Source: Hydnum rufescens UP504 (Eukaryota > Basidiomycota > Agaricomycetes > Cantharellales > Hydnaceae). Taken from it: 64,000 bases of DNA. The stretch lies in contig MU129001.1 of the NCBI GenBank assembly GCA_014904985.1, positions 163,042 to 227,041 on the forward strand, in the 5' to 3' direction. A model generated the notes under the pieces. The model did not search any database, had not been told where the DNA came from, and saw only the letters and a list, made by a program, of their open reading frames with translations. Position numbers and translations under genes: made by a program. The stretch's first letter is position 1; every line of letters starts with the position of its first letter. This document shows, piece by piece, positions 1-12,219 of the stretch.

Positions 1-300
1 TTGTAGATGTAGCAAAATGTTCATATTGTTTGTATACTGTAGGTACAAATATGAGGTGGAACACTCTCCGCCCCTCATGCGCGGGGAAACGGTGGAGGGC
101 TGTTCGTGATTAGGATATATGTGGAGATCCGAAAACAAATGAAGCGATTACTGAGGGGCGGATAGAAAGGACAAAGGTGCAACCAGAAAGTCGAACGAAT
201 CGATGGATGATCGATCATAGCGGTCGAGGGATGTCGCAGACTGGAAGGACGGATAACTGTACACACTGAACTTGATCCAGGAGTCTATTGGTGCTGAGCG
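1..300. other. 3' flank of THP3, no gene seen
   Basis: I see no convincing coding exon, RNA gene or repeat here. The stretch lies downstream of the stop codon of the minus-strand gene that ends at 301 and probably holds its 3' untranslated region and terminator. Confidence 0.5.
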
Positions 301-2353
301 TCAAATCTGGCCTTTGATGCCCACACGACTGTGTTTGTTCGCAAGGCATTCCACCAGGGGTGGATGTGCGGGCCGACAATCCAATATCTTGTCATCGTCG
401 TCCGCTTCCACCTCCGCATCCGTTGTTAGTTTCCCTAGGCGGTTTAGGAGTGATGATGACCCATTTCCTCGGGTGTCACCACCAGCTGCTTGACTGGGAT
501 TGGGATCTGGCGGAGTGTCGTTCTTAGAGCTAGTAGTCGGCTTGAGGAAGAATCCGGCGTCATTGGCGTATAGAAATTGCACGGCTGCAGATGAACTCTC
601 GAATGCAAGCTCGCTCGTGATGAACGATATTGGCAATCGATGATATCTGGTTCGTATGAAGACAGAAATCAATCACAGCCAACCAAGAAAACAGCAGGCA
701 TACGCTTTAGTCATTATGACAAGAGCACCCACACGCTCTCGTTCCAATAGGTGGTCGAGAATGTACCCGCCCATATTATATGCGTTGGTGAACAAAACAA
801 ATAGGGCGTGATAGTTGCTGGTTGATAGGGCTGTTTGAACATCGAGAGCTTGACGTACAAAAATCTGCTGTTTCTGTTCAGGGGTTAGTGTAGCTATCAA
901 CATATTCAGGTCTGGTTTTTCCACTCGTCAACAAGACCCAAATATTGGGAACGTGCAACGAAAACTTACCACTTCGGTTTCGGGTATAGGTCAAATATAA
1001 GATACGATAGGCTAAGAACTCGTCTTTGTTCCCAGGCAACCCGAGATCGTACAAGTGTCGAAGAGTAGCTTGACATTGATTGTACTCCACAAGATCCGCC
1101 TACAACATACAAGGATAAGGAAATAGGTCGAATAGTAGGAACGATACTTACGCTTTCGAGAGCCATTCGTGCGTGAATTTCGTATACTTGAACCGTGAAG
1201 GCATTTTTAATCCTTTGCACCTGAACGTTAGGTGTCCTTTCAGTAATAGACGATCCCGGATTAAGGCACGCGCTTAACTGTGAGGTCTTGTCGAAGGCTT
1301 TTGAGTTGATCACAAGTCCAGGGGTAATTGGGATTTTGTTTCCATTGCCGGCTTAGTTCGGCTAATGTCTTTCGAAGTATTTCGAGGGGACGAATCTTAT
1401 CTAGATCAGGCTCCTGAGAAAATGAGGGACATTGAGTGTGTGTATTATTAAGGGATACAGACATCAGGAGACATGCCGAAGTAATACGGAGATACCGCTT
1501 CCACAGTTTTGTGGACCTTCCTACGATTGTATATTTGTCCCAATCGATTACGTTCTGCTCAAATAATTGGTCAGATTGATCTGGAATGTAAGGACGACAG
1601 GGTAGCAGACGCACAGCATCGTACACAGGGGTATCTTCTTCGTCAGCAGTGCCCCCAGGGTTGAGGAATTTACGTCTATGATGATAGCTAGAGGTTGCTG
1701 CAGACTGATCCCAAGAGTTGATTTTGTAGGGTTCCCTGTTGACTGCCAAAGATGACGGGGCGTTGACATGTCGATCGTATTCTTGCCCGTTCTTTGGTTT
1801 GTAAGATCCCAATTGCTTTTGACGTTCGATCTCATGTTCTCGAGCAAACCGAGCAAAACGATCGCTTGGTTTGACTCCCTGGTTGTCCAGTGGTGCCCCA
1901 GATATATTTGGTTTCTTCAGTTTCTTGTTTAAGTGGTCCTCAGGTCTGCTCTCACGATCAGACCGAATTGTATACTTCGGACAAGGAAGAGACGCACTCA
2001 CCCATCTATTTTACGCTTCAGGGGTTGTTTATTTGATGACTTGAGGCTATCGCTCCCGAGTCTCCTGCGTCAATGACCCACCGATGGGTGGAGACAGTGT
2101 ACTTACCTTTCCAGTTCGACCTTTGACCAGTCAATCGTTGAGAGCTCATTCTTCGCGTGTGCATCTTTAATGGCTTTTTTGAGTTCTGCAGATGCTGCTT
2201 CTCGATTACTATCATTCATCATCCCTAAGCATTTTGCCACCCATTCTCTGAAAGAGTCCTAGGGTGAGCCCCCGAGAAAAAAATATTGGGAAAGAATAAG
2301 GAGGCTCACCGGACCGCAGGAGGCCAGTGCCCCGCAGACGAAGTAGACGCCAT
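301..2353 (-). CDS. THP3: SAC3/GANP-domain protein, THP3/LENG8 family
   Basis: Family knowledge: THP3/LENG8 proteins carry a SAC3/GANP/PCI-type module and act in transcription elongation and mRNA processing or export in the nucleus. Seen here: an N-terminal block WPPAVREWVAKCL followed by a helical stretch ending in STIDWSKVEL, a basic linker, then the hallmark core YTIVGRSTKLWKRYLRITS / EPDLDKIRPL / RQDLTVQRIKNAF / VYEIHARMALES / EYNQCQATLRHLYDLGLPG / EFLAYRILYL. The C-terminal part is AYHRLPISFITSELAFES plus a low-complexity tail. I place the start at the ATG 2353-2351. It is the only one giving an unbroken reading through intron 1 (donor at 2309, acceptor before 2247). About eight exons. 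One intron (1414-1476) seems to use a GC donor. The start lies 104 bp from the divergent dynein intermediate chain start. Confidence 0.85.
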
Positions 2354-2457
2354 AGGAAAAGTAAGGACTGAGGAGCTGTGCAGTGGGGGTATGCTGTTCG
2401 GCAGTCTCCGATCCCACCAGGTTGCCGTTCTCTGCTGGAATTTCTTATTCCATCGCC

Positions 2458-5016
2458 ATGCAAGAACGCAGGAGAGCAGACTTGCTGGCAAAGCGCCAGA
2501 AGCTTGAAGAAATGCGCGAGATGCGCAAGGCACGCGAGGCGTCGCGAACTAATGCTCGACAGGAGGAGGTATGCAACACCAATGCGGGATGTACACACGC
2601 TGCCCAATGCTAAAATTGATGTACAACAAACGATTTCTTCCCGTAGGCATCCAATTCTTCTCCTAGAAAAGGAATGAAGGATATTGATGATATTATTGAC
2701 TCGATTCGAAGTCCAAGAGGTAGCTCCCATGGCAGCACAACTATGCCGGGCACTCCAACACTTCGTCCGGGCGAATCCTCTCCCTCTGGTCGTGCTAGCC
2801 GGGCTAGTGAAAGATCAGATCGAATAAGCGTTGGGTACGAAGGCAGATCAGTCAATGGCTCAAATCTACCTCCTTCTGGGCGGGTCAGTAGGGGCAGTGA
2901 TACAGGCTCAGATACCCTTGGTCGTGGGAAGTTCATCTCTCCTTCCGAGCCTGCTCCTGATCCGTGAGATTATCGCGTACTTTTCCCTAGTGTTTGTCAA
3001 TTTGACATTCAAAACTAGCCCAGAAACTGCACCTATCTCTAGCGGAAATTTGACAGAACCCACCCCAATATCACAAGTTCCAGAACGCAATGAATCAATA
3101 CTGCCACCTCTGCCCAAGAAACCCAAAGTCGAGTTTTACAATAGGGAGGTCCAGACATCGACCTACGAAACGGTCCCTGTCGGGCCTACTGAGGCAGAAA
3201 TCCGCCAACGAATACAAGCCGAAGTAGAGGCCGCGAGGGTTGCTCGAGAAAGAGAGTTGGAAGAAGAAAATAATCAGATGGCGAAGGAAATTGAAGATGA
3301 AATTCGAGGTATGTGGGTGTACATCCTTGTACTCCTTTCTCATGTAGTCATGCATCCCTAGATTTAACGGAAGAAGAGCGTGCCAGCATATTTTCCGCCC
3401 CTGAATTCTTCGAATTTTTTGAGCAATCATCTAAAATCATGCAAAGGGCGTTGAACGATCCATATGACTACACTCGGGACTACAGAATCGGGACTGATGG
3501 GACATCGTGAGTCTACTCCGTAGGGGTCTTCGAAAAGTCCACTCAGCATATCTATCGATAGGGTTGACTCGGAGGGGAAGCGCGTAAGGGAATTATGTGC
3601 CTTCCATGACGAGAGGTGGACGAAGAATCGGTCTATAACAGATATCGACTGGTCTCCGAAGGTAATGCGACCCTGGCTTTGTTGCACGGAATTCTCTTAG
3701 TTGTTTTATTCTCCAGTACCCAGAGCTGACCGCAGCATCGTATAATAAGAACCCCACCGCAATCAATGATCCAGATGGTATAGTTGCAATTTGGAACATG
3801 CATCTTGTGGATCGGCCCGAATTTGTTTTTCATTCACAAGTGGGTCCCGCGTCGCATTATAGCCTAAGACTCAGTGCTCAAAAGAGTTGGCAGTCTGATG
3901 TCTTATCCGTATCTTTCTCACCCTTTCACCCCAACCTCGTTTTCGGTGGTACATATTCCGGCCAGATACTTCTCTGGGACACACGAGCAAAGCACCTTCC
4001 GATATTAAAGTCGCCATTGTCAGCTGCTGGGCATACTTATCCAGTTTATGCAATGCAGATGGTCGGGACGCAGAATGCCCACAATCTTATCACTAGCAGT
4101 ACGGATGGCATGGTATGTAGTTGGTTAGTGGATATGCTCGCCCAGCCGCAGGTACGTGTCCCTGGGCTATGTGTTCCTGTGCATTATTCACCAGGATCTT
4201 CCTGGCGTCCAATTAGGAAACACTGGAACTAGTCCATGCTGGGCATAATAAGACCAATGAAGTGGCAATTACGACATTCGATTTTCCTGACAATGAGACG
4301 GCGACGTTCTGGGTCGGGACGGAAGAGGGAAACGTGTATCAAGCAAATCGATATGACCGAGCTGGCTCCAAAGCCGGTCTCAATCAGCACGACATCTACA
4401 AGGGACACTCCGGTCCCGTGACGGGCCTGCATTTCCACCCTCTTGTCGGCCCAGTAGACTTTTCGGACATTTTCCTAACGAGTTCTGTGGACTGGACCGT
4501 GAAACTGTGGAAGGCGAAGTCGATCGCAAAACCTTCTATTTCAGTAAACATTATCCCACCTATTTATTCTTTCGAGGACGCGGATGACTATGTTTATGAT
4601 GTCAAGTGGCATCCCAATCACCCTGCTGTATTCGGCTCTGTCGATGGATCCGGCCGTTTTGACCTTTGGAACCTTAATATCGACACAGAGGTCAGTCACT
4701 CTTTATATCGTTCTTTGTGGTGCCTGACAGTACCCTCCGTTCATCCTAGGTCCCCATCATTACAACGAGTGTTGGGTCTGGGCGTGCGATCAATAAACTT
4801 GCCTGGGATCGCAAAGACGGTCGACGAGCGGCCCTGGGATGTAGTGACGGAAAACTTTACATTTTCGACGTTGGTGATGTTGGCGTCCCCCGAGAGTCAG
4901 AATGGGTGGACTTGCAGAAGACGATGGCCGGGATTTTGAGCGGCGGGGCTGGTCAGAGTGGTTTGCCTGGGGAACAAGAGAGCAGGTCTTTGAATTCCAG
5001 TGTGAATGGTCGGTGA
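2458..5016 (+). CDS. Cytoplasmic dynein intermediate chain (WD-repeat)
   Basis: Role (family): this subunit is the scaffold of cytoplasmic dynein; it binds heavy chain through WD repeats, light chains through its N-terminal region and dynactin p150 through the N-terminal coiled coil. Seen: the ATG at 2458 opens a charged coiled-coil start ([20 protein letters not shown]), then a Ser/Pro-rich linker, then the conserved [15 protein letters not shown] and a Glu/Arg-rich helix. A C-terminal series of WD repeats follows, for example [46 protein letters not shown] and KLYIFDVGD. About eight exons with 45-65 bp introns; the last exon ends at TGA 5014-5016. The next intact dynein gene, LC8, lies at 15.2 kb. 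The Aspergillus counterpart is NudI; other WD proteins are unlikely given the N-terminal motif. Confidence 0.9.
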
Positions 5017-5346
5017 GGGGTCTTCCGCTAGACAAGGTGGCCTGGTGCCAAGTGACTAAACGACTTGCGCGATAATATCGGTATCCTTAATGCATATTCA
5101 CTTCCGAGGTGGAATTCTATGATACATAATTCGGCCAATACGATACCCTCTCACTCTGTTTCTGGAAAGTGAATATCGAGCCAGATTATCCAGCATCCAA
5201 AGTTGAAGGGCAGAGCAGGGAAATGCGTGTTGTTTATGCAACGAAACTGAGATATGTATAATGAAAGCGGCGGCGATTAATGCTGCCTGGATTAGATGCG
5301 AGTTTGCTATAATTCTTGAGAAGATGTCGTGTCGTCTGGGTCATCA
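5017..5346. other. Convergent intergenic region DIC/RTC4
   Basis: The 330 bp lie between the stop of the dynein intermediate chain gene and the inferred stop of RTC4. I see no coding signal; it should hold both 3' untranslated regions. Confidence 0.5.
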
Positions 5347-7736
5347 TTATCTCTTAAGTTTGTTGTCCAATCTCTGCAGAGAGAGGAGTGAGTGGTTCAA
5401 ATATGGCAATAGGGGAACATGACGACGTACACTTTCTGAGTGGGATCACTCATCGCAAGCGTTGTCACCGAGGTGGATCGCGATCGTAAGCCATACGGAA
5501 GGGTATTGTGTGATGTAGGCTCCGGCTTCTTTAATCGTCGTCTGGGTTTGGGCTGTAGGGTCTTCAACTTCGAATCTACGTCAATTGATGTCTCGCTTGC
5601 GGACGGACTGCTTCGCTTCCGCACTTTGACGGGGCGCCGTTTAGTAGTTGGGGTCTTGCTCGTATCCCCGCCCAGAATCGTCACGTCGGCGTCACTATCG
5701 TTGCTAGTGCTGTAAACTTCAGCGTCAGAAGAGAGATCGATGAGGGATGAGGGTTGGTCGGAGGACCCAGTAGTTACGCTGCTCCTCGGGCGTTCTTTTG
5801 CCTTCTCCTTTGTCTTACTCTTCCTTTTGGGCCTCCTGCCGGCATCCGTGTCCGTATCTTTATCCTTGTCTTTGGTGAGTCTCTTAGTTTTGGCCTTTGC
5901 TTTCCGCTCATCGTCCACCTCCTTGTGTGCTTGTGCGAGATCTGCTTCCATGCGTTCCTGCCCTAATTTCAACCTGATGCGCATGCCGATGCCCAGTTTG
6001 TCCATCCCGATCCCATCTTCCTCGCCACGATCGGGAAACTTGGCCAAGCCGTACTTTTGGCTTCTCTGAAGGACATCGAGGGCCTCTGCATGGGAAGAGA
6101 GCTGGAGGTCTTCCTGAATGAGAAGACAAGCCGCTTCAGGTACGAGGACGCGCATCACAAATCCTTCGTGATCCAATGGCATGAAGCTACGTTCAAGCGC
6201 TAGTAGTGGGAACAGATCTCGCAGCACTTGATAGATACGGAGTAAGCCTCTTTCGCCGTAGCTATGATCGCCATTTACGTTAGTATAACGTGAGTGAAAG
6301 AGATATGAGGGGACGTACTAGCCCGGTTGAGTCTTCTGAAAGGCTGCAAACTGTCCTCTAACGCCACCCATGACAAGTCCCCCCATCTCTTTGATATCTG
6401 TCACAGCCATTTCGTAGAAATATCCTCCAGCAGGGGATCTAATGATGCTCTCGAGCTTCGACTTGAGTTTCCACAATCGTTGGGGCATGGCGTCAAAATC
6501 GATTTGGGAGGGCCAGCCTTGGGCGAGGCCTTCGGGGATGATGGTGGTCTCGTTTCGATGCATGTTGCATACATCGACGAAGACTTCGACGGGCGCCTGG
6601 AGGCCGCATGCATTTCGGTACCTGGGATGCGGCCATGCTCGTGGCCTAATTCGAGCAAATAGATCTGTCAACTCTTTGCTGGGATTCTTAGGCCATGGCT
6701 CGTCGCAGAACGCGCATAAACTTTTAGGATCCACTGGGAAATCACAATTAGATGTGAATGGGTTTATGATCAAGAAAATACAAGATACCGGGTTCCATCA
6801 TTAGTCGATCTCGTTCAAACTCGGCTTCATGAATGATCGAATCGTCTTGGCTAGGGATTCCACGATAAGAGGTTGCGGTGGCGCGAGTAAACTAAATGTC
6901 ACTGACAGTTCCCCGGACTCTTCATCATATTTCGGTCGCTTAAATGACACGGCATCATTCATCTGGCCCGAAGAAGAACCACGCTTTACCATGCGTGTGG
7001 AATCCAGTGGGGTCGTAGGGGACATTGGGAATGGCTGCCGTTCCTCTTGTGCTTTGAGACGCAATGGCGAAGGCGTTCTGGAAACAAACGAGGGCCCTGC
7101 AGGTTCTGTCGCGTCGGGAGCCGAGGTGCCCCGAGTCAGTAGGGGTGCATCCTCATCCTCGTCCATTGGAAAAGGTTTGGGAACTGCGGGTGGAGAGGCA
7201 GGGTGTCTTCGTGAGTGCCGCTCAGAGTCATCCGCATTTAGCGAAGCGGATTGTTTCGAAGAAGAATAGGCATCCTCGTCAGTTCTACCGGCTCTCGAAG
7301 TGGCAGCATAACTGGAATTCGGTCGGGCAATTCTGCCAGCAGGAGCCTGAGAGGAAGATGAGTTTGATTGATCAATTGCGTGAAGATCTTTTGGTTTCTG
7401 TCCTGAGGAGAATGTAGTTAAACGATGGGTACTTCGGGCGCGCCGCCGCGTATCCTCCTCCATTGCCTGTTTCCGAGTGAGCCTCTTAGAGACCACGTCC
7501 TTGGATTCATCTTTTTTTTCTCTTCCTTCTATTACCTTCATAGGATTTTTGAATGGCTTCCGTGCCTCCAAAGTTGCAATAGGGGATTTTGGTCGAGTTG
7601 CAATATTCAGCGGGTCCTCGCTCGAGTCGCTCCCCGCCTTCTGAGACGATTTTGCCTCGTCGGACGTTTGCTTTGATCGGCCGAGGGGCTGGCGGTGCAT
7701 CACCTTGACGAACTCCCTCAGGCGCCGGTTCTCCAT
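5347..7736 (-). CDS. RTC4: RTC4-like domain protein
   Basis: Named after yeast Rtc4 (restriction of telomere capping); the biochemical role of the domain is not well defined. Seen: a long, Ser/Arg/Pro-rich, probably disordered N-terminal half begins at ATG 7736. The RTC4 domain then starts with LCAFCDEPWPKNPS, and continues with NACGLQAPVEVFVDVCNMHR, GWPSQIDFDAMPQRLWKLK, RGQFAAFQKTQPGYYGERG and RVLVPEAACLLIQEDL. A basic acidic/serine tail closes the protein. Splicing I used: a donor near 6930 and acceptor CTAG just upstream of the DDSIIHEAEFERDR exon; a donor after MMEP joining VDPKSLCAF; and a donor after QPGY. The last exon could read through to a stop at 5397, or splice (donor after DPTQK) to a tiny exon ending at TAA 5347; I prefer the latter because of a clean CTGCAG acceptor. 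Confidence 0.75.
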
Positions 7737-8063
7737 GGAGACGTCCGACTAAAAGACGCGGTGCGCGAACTTGGAGGCGGTAGGATTCAACTCCGCGTCA
7801 CATGAGCGCGTGCAAACTGCCGGTTACACTATCTTGAACAAACAATCGACCTGGGCGAGACGAGCTTTACCTTGAAACCTAATACCATCCTCTTCTCCCA
7901 AAGCATTATTGCTGTCCACCGGTAATTGTCCGGATCTCGTGACAACGACAGATTCCCAATACGGATATTTCCTCCAGACCTGTTTTCTTGGCCCTGTCAT
8001 TTTGTTGGCATGAACCCTAGCCATTTGAATCCACGACCTTCTGCTAGCCCAAGACCCCCAACT
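7737..8063. promoter_or_regulatory. Shared 5' region of RTC4 and APP1
   Basis: The two start codons face away from each other across 327 bp. An in-frame ATG at 8010 could extend APP1 by 18 codons. No specific operator was recognised. Confidence 0.4.
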
Positions 8064-10796
8064 ATGGCCTCCTTCAGGTCCTGGGGGCGCTCTGCTGCCT
8101 CGTCGATAAAAACCAGTCTGAATAATGTGACTAACTCAGTCGCTACAGTGCAAGCGAATCGTTCTGTGAATGGCCCGGGAGAATCGGGCTTTCTGAGTCA
8201 AGTTCTGGACCAGCTGAGCCGCGATAGAGCACAGCGGCGCGAAGAGGAGATCAAAGGGCAGCCAAAATTGGCGTTATTTCCTGGGTGGGCAGTGCGTCGG
8301 TTCCCTAATTCACAGAATCTTTCGAGAGAGGGTAAACTTGTTTTATGCAAAGATGAAGTGCCGGCCTTGCTCATGACTATCTTGCCTCAGATGTTCAATT
8401 CGATGTGGATGTGTTCGTTTCGGGATATGGTTCGTTGACCGCGCCCTCAGTCATCGCATTTGACTAAGGTTCATGGGGAACTAGCGTCGAGTTTAAGGCC
8501 GCCAGAATACGCATCTCGGTCCCAACGTGCCTTCATGAAGATTGCTAAAGGTACGCTGGCTTCGACGTGTCCCGATCCCCACTCACAGGTACTCCAAAGG
8601 ATTTGCGTCCCTCCCCAAGGTTCCGTCTAACCAGTCCCAGACTGATATAATAGATAACCAGCAACCAAGTCGATCCACCGAGGACCTACTTAAATTGGCC
8701 AGTCTTCCACCCAGACCAGATGAGATGACGCCAGAAATAGAAGCCAAGATCCTTACTAGTCACGCTCAACTCGTCTCCGCACCTCTCGAACCACCTCGAC
8801 CAAGCTTCTTAAGTGGCTCTGACAAACCCGATGGTCCTAAATCCGAGCCTCCAGACGAGCACGACCTGCCCGGTTTATACAATCTCAATATAGGATCCTC
8901 CTCCTCCCTGCCTTCTTCGTCGACGACGGTCTCCACTGATCCGGAAGGTCCAACTGATGTTTCTATTGCCGAGATGTCCCCATCAGAACTCCTCAAGCTT
9001 CACGCGAACTTTGATTCCCGACTTCAGCCTTTTTGGAGCAGTGTGGTCACGGATGGAACGGTGTGCGTCTCCCTATATCCTTCCACTTCGAACGGCCAAG
9101 CAGACCGGCGCCACGGTGCGATAGCGATGGCAGAACTTCCTCTCTCCGACCAGGGATATTTCGGCCATATCTTCCGCATTTCGTATGAATCGCTCTGCAC
9201 GCATCCGGGGGGCCTACGCATTGCGTTTGGTGACCGTTTGATGGAACACACCATTGTGGCCACCGCCGAACTGCTCTCGCCTGTCCCGCAAGTGGAAACC
9301 ACCCGCATAGCTCGCCCGCTGTCTGTCTCTTACGCCCCTCCCGCTCAAAGTCATCTACACTATGTCGCACCGGGCACCCAGATGACTATCCCATTAGCGG
9401 ATGCGCGTGTCCGTGTCATTTCGGATATTGACGACACTATCAAAATTTCGAATATTCCGCATGGTCCCAGAGCCGTGTTCCGAAACGTGTTTGTGAGGAA
9501 CTTGGACGAATTGGCTGTCCCTGGTATGCCAGAGTGGTACACATCACTGAGCCGACGGGGAGTGCGTTTTCACTACGTGGTAATTCGCTTTTCTTCGGTT
9601 TATGATGACCAAGGATGTCCCCATCTGATACGACCTTGAGTGCAGTCGAATTCTCCATTCGAGTTGCTTCCTGTGCTTTCAGAGTTTTTCCGAATTACTG
9701 GCCTCCCTCTAGGCAGGTCCCAATCATGATATTATATCCTATGCATGCTAAATTCTTGTGTAGGATCCCTGAAGCTCAAATATTACGGTGGCAAAAGTCT
9801 TCTCAAGGGACTCTGGGAACCTGCCGGCGAGAGGAAACGAGCGGGAGTGATAGAGGTTAAATTGGCTCGTCTGGATAAATACTTCCCTTGTCATGCTGAA
9901 CATACCCTATCCAGATTATGGAACAATTCCCAGAATCTAAATTTTTGCTTGTAGGAGATTCGGGCGAGCAAGGTTGGTTCTGACGGCACATTCCTTGATC
10001 TTAATGGTCCATTCTTGTGTCTCATTACTCGACAGATCTCGAGTTGTACGTATCACTCGCGAAGGACTTCGCAGGTCGTGGTCGCCACCAGATCCTCGGG
10101 ATATTCATCCGTGACGTGACACCACAAAGTGATATCCTGGATCCTATTCGTCACCAATTTTCATCGCGACCTCCATCTCCTGTCCCTTACATTTATGAAG
10201 GGAGCTCCCAAATCCCTTCGATTGATTCAGCCAGCTCTTCATCGTACTTTTCTCCCACGCCACCCCGAAACACGCCAATGGACCAGTCGCGGCGTCATTC
10301 CCATGAGACAGAGGAGCCAGAGTACTTGTCCCACGCCGATGACAAGAATGTATACCCTGTGTTCTCAGTCCCCCAAGACCGGGGTCTCACGATCCATCCT
10401 TCCCATCAGCAACAGCCTCAACCCCACCGAGCGGTCTCATTTCCTCTCCAAAACCCCCGATCTCTGCGGCGAGATCCTGAGGCGTTAACAGATACCCAGA
10501 TTAGATCACCAATACCTCCAATAGTCGAATCTCCCCCTAGGAAAGGGACGGCAGGGACCTCATCTTCGGCCGAACCGCCGTGGAGTTTGCGCCCAACGCT
10601 GGACAAAAAGCGCGCAGAGCTCAAGATGCGAATCGCCCGTGCTCGGAATGAGATACCGCCTGGCGTGATATTCAAAGTCTTCCAGAATCCTGAGCAATGC
10701 TTCTCCGAAGTCGAGGATATTCTCAGCAAGCACGGTGTTGGTCCGCCAGACCCCCACTCGACTGGCGGTTTCTGGCACGACGTGGATGCTTCTTAG
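8064..10796 (+). CDS. APP1: APP1-type phosphatidate phosphatase (DUF2183)
   Basis: Reaction (family): Mg-dependent dephosphorylation of phosphatidate to diacylglycerol, linked in yeast to cortical actin patches and endocytosis. Seen: LFPGWAVRRFPN near residue 75, DVQFDVDVFVSGYASS, the RPPEYASRSQRAFMKIAKGFASLPK block, and a linker rich in Pro/Ser. The catalytic HAD-like motif DxDxT is present as VISDIDDTIK (near 9,420), followed by VRFHYVSNSPFELLPVL, GSLKLKYYGG and FLLVGDSGEQDLELY. The C-terminal third is a Pro/Ser-rich tail typical of fungal APP1 and interaction with SH3 proteins. Start: ATG 8064 (MASFRSWGR). One intron, 9713-9763, fits only with a GC donor. Stop at 10794-10796. Confidence 0.9.
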
Positions 10797-11068
10797 TTCA
10801 CCCTCACAATCGATGCCTTCATTATGTTGTAATTCTATACGCGCATGCACCTCCGTGTCCTTCATACTTGTGTAATAGAGCATACAGCGAGTCTAGCGAT
10901 TTTACGACCACAACCAAGCGAGTGCTGTACTTCTACCCAGTGCGAACATTCCTTGGAACGTCGCAAGAATATCGAACATGTGGTAAGATGATTGGGCCAA
11001 AGGCGTCCGCGACAAAGAAAATAATTAAGTGCGAGTGACAAAGAGGCTATGCTGCAAGAATGGGCCGC
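10797..11068. other. Convergent intergenic region APP1/SEC72
   Basis: Short tail-to-tail spacer of 272 bp between two stop codons. No additional feature seen. Confidence 0.4.
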
Positions 11069-11932
11069 TCAGGGAATGGATTTTAGCTTGGAAATCTGAG
11101 CGTCAATATCTCGGACGAACGACGATAACTCCTGTGAAGAATTCAGTCGAAGCCACGTTAGCCAAAGGGCCTGGTTTGACTTTTACGACAAAATGTAAGA
11201 GAAAAAGAGAGATGAGATGACGCAACTGCACTATCTGGTTCAAATTGTAGCCCTAGAGCCGCACTCTCCCTCGCATCTTGCAATTTCCCCAATGCCAGGA
11301 GAGCCTTCGCTTTCCGGAAGTGGCCCTTGCTCCACGGCCGCTTAAGTTGAATGACAGCGTCAGCGTCCACGAGGGCCGCGACAGCGTCTCCGGCGGCGAG
11401 ATAGGCGGCTGAGCGATTACAAATAACGATGGCGAGCTCGTCGCGGACAAGGGCGGACGTCTCCCATGGGAATCGAGATGCGGCTATGCCTGCGGCCATG
11501 TTGTACTTTTGTACAGATTGTTCGTGTCGACCCGCTTTGAATAGATGCTGTTTCCATGTCAGGGACAAGTCCAGCTTCAGTGACATGGACGCGTAAGCTT
11601 ATTGCATAGTGACAGCGCACATTTCCTTCCTCTTTCGCCTTTTGAACGAGTGGTGAACGCTGGGGATGGACTACATTCGGAGGTGGCGGAACACGCATTT
11701 CGGGAGGAAATGCCTGCAGTACTTTCGCCGTTTGATTGAGAATGAAGAAGTCGAGGCCACAGTCCTTGCAGATTTCAAGGGAATGTGCGTTGCATACCAC
11801 CGTGGACTTTCCGTCCTCGCCACCTAATTTTAATGGCACTGGGCGATATTGGGCATCGATTGCCGCCACTACGGAAGGGTCAGGCGCAGACACTTGTAGT
11901 TGGCCGGGTTGGGGTGGCGGTGGTTGTGCCAT
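11069..11932 (-). CDS. SEC72: SEC72-like TPR subunit of the ER translocon
   Basis: Family role: cytosolic TPR protein of the Sec62/63 complex that docks chaperones for post-translational import into the endoplasmic reticulum. Seen: ATG at 11932, a Pro-rich start, the signature CNAHSLEICKDCGLDFF, RVPPPPNVVHPQRSPLVQK, KEEGN joined across an intron to HLFKAGRHEQSVQKYNMA, then FPWETSALVRDELAIVICNRSAAYLAAGD and LKRPWSKGHFRKAKALLALG (tandem TPR helices). A last intron (donor after EPDSA) leads to a short exon ending at TGA 11069-11071. The length of about 220 residues is normal for SEC72. A general TPR protein is the alternative, but the HSLEIC..CG and PPPPNVVHPQR motifs are specific. Confidence 0.85.
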
Positions 11933-12219
11933 TTTGAGCTTGAGTTTCGCAGTCGACGTGGCTGCGCTATGGATCCATACGGATGCAAAATCCAGAAATC
12001 ACAAGATGGCTGATGTAATTCATCGCTGCTATCAACTCCTTTGGTGTTTCCAGCCGACTTGGACGCACCCCCAGGACCTGGTGGTCAGATGGAATGGATG
12101 TAGGTATAAATTATTAACAAAGGTGAGCGGCAAATATGAACTAAACGATACTTTTTTCAAGTGGCGCTTGGCATGGTATATACATTTATGCTCTATTGAG
12201 TATTCCCATCACCTTGGCT

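Noticed and set aside
5440..6069. Hydrophobic plus-strand frames inside RTC4
   Set aside because: They are antisense to the well-supported RTC4 exons and mirror its Ser/Lys-rich codons.
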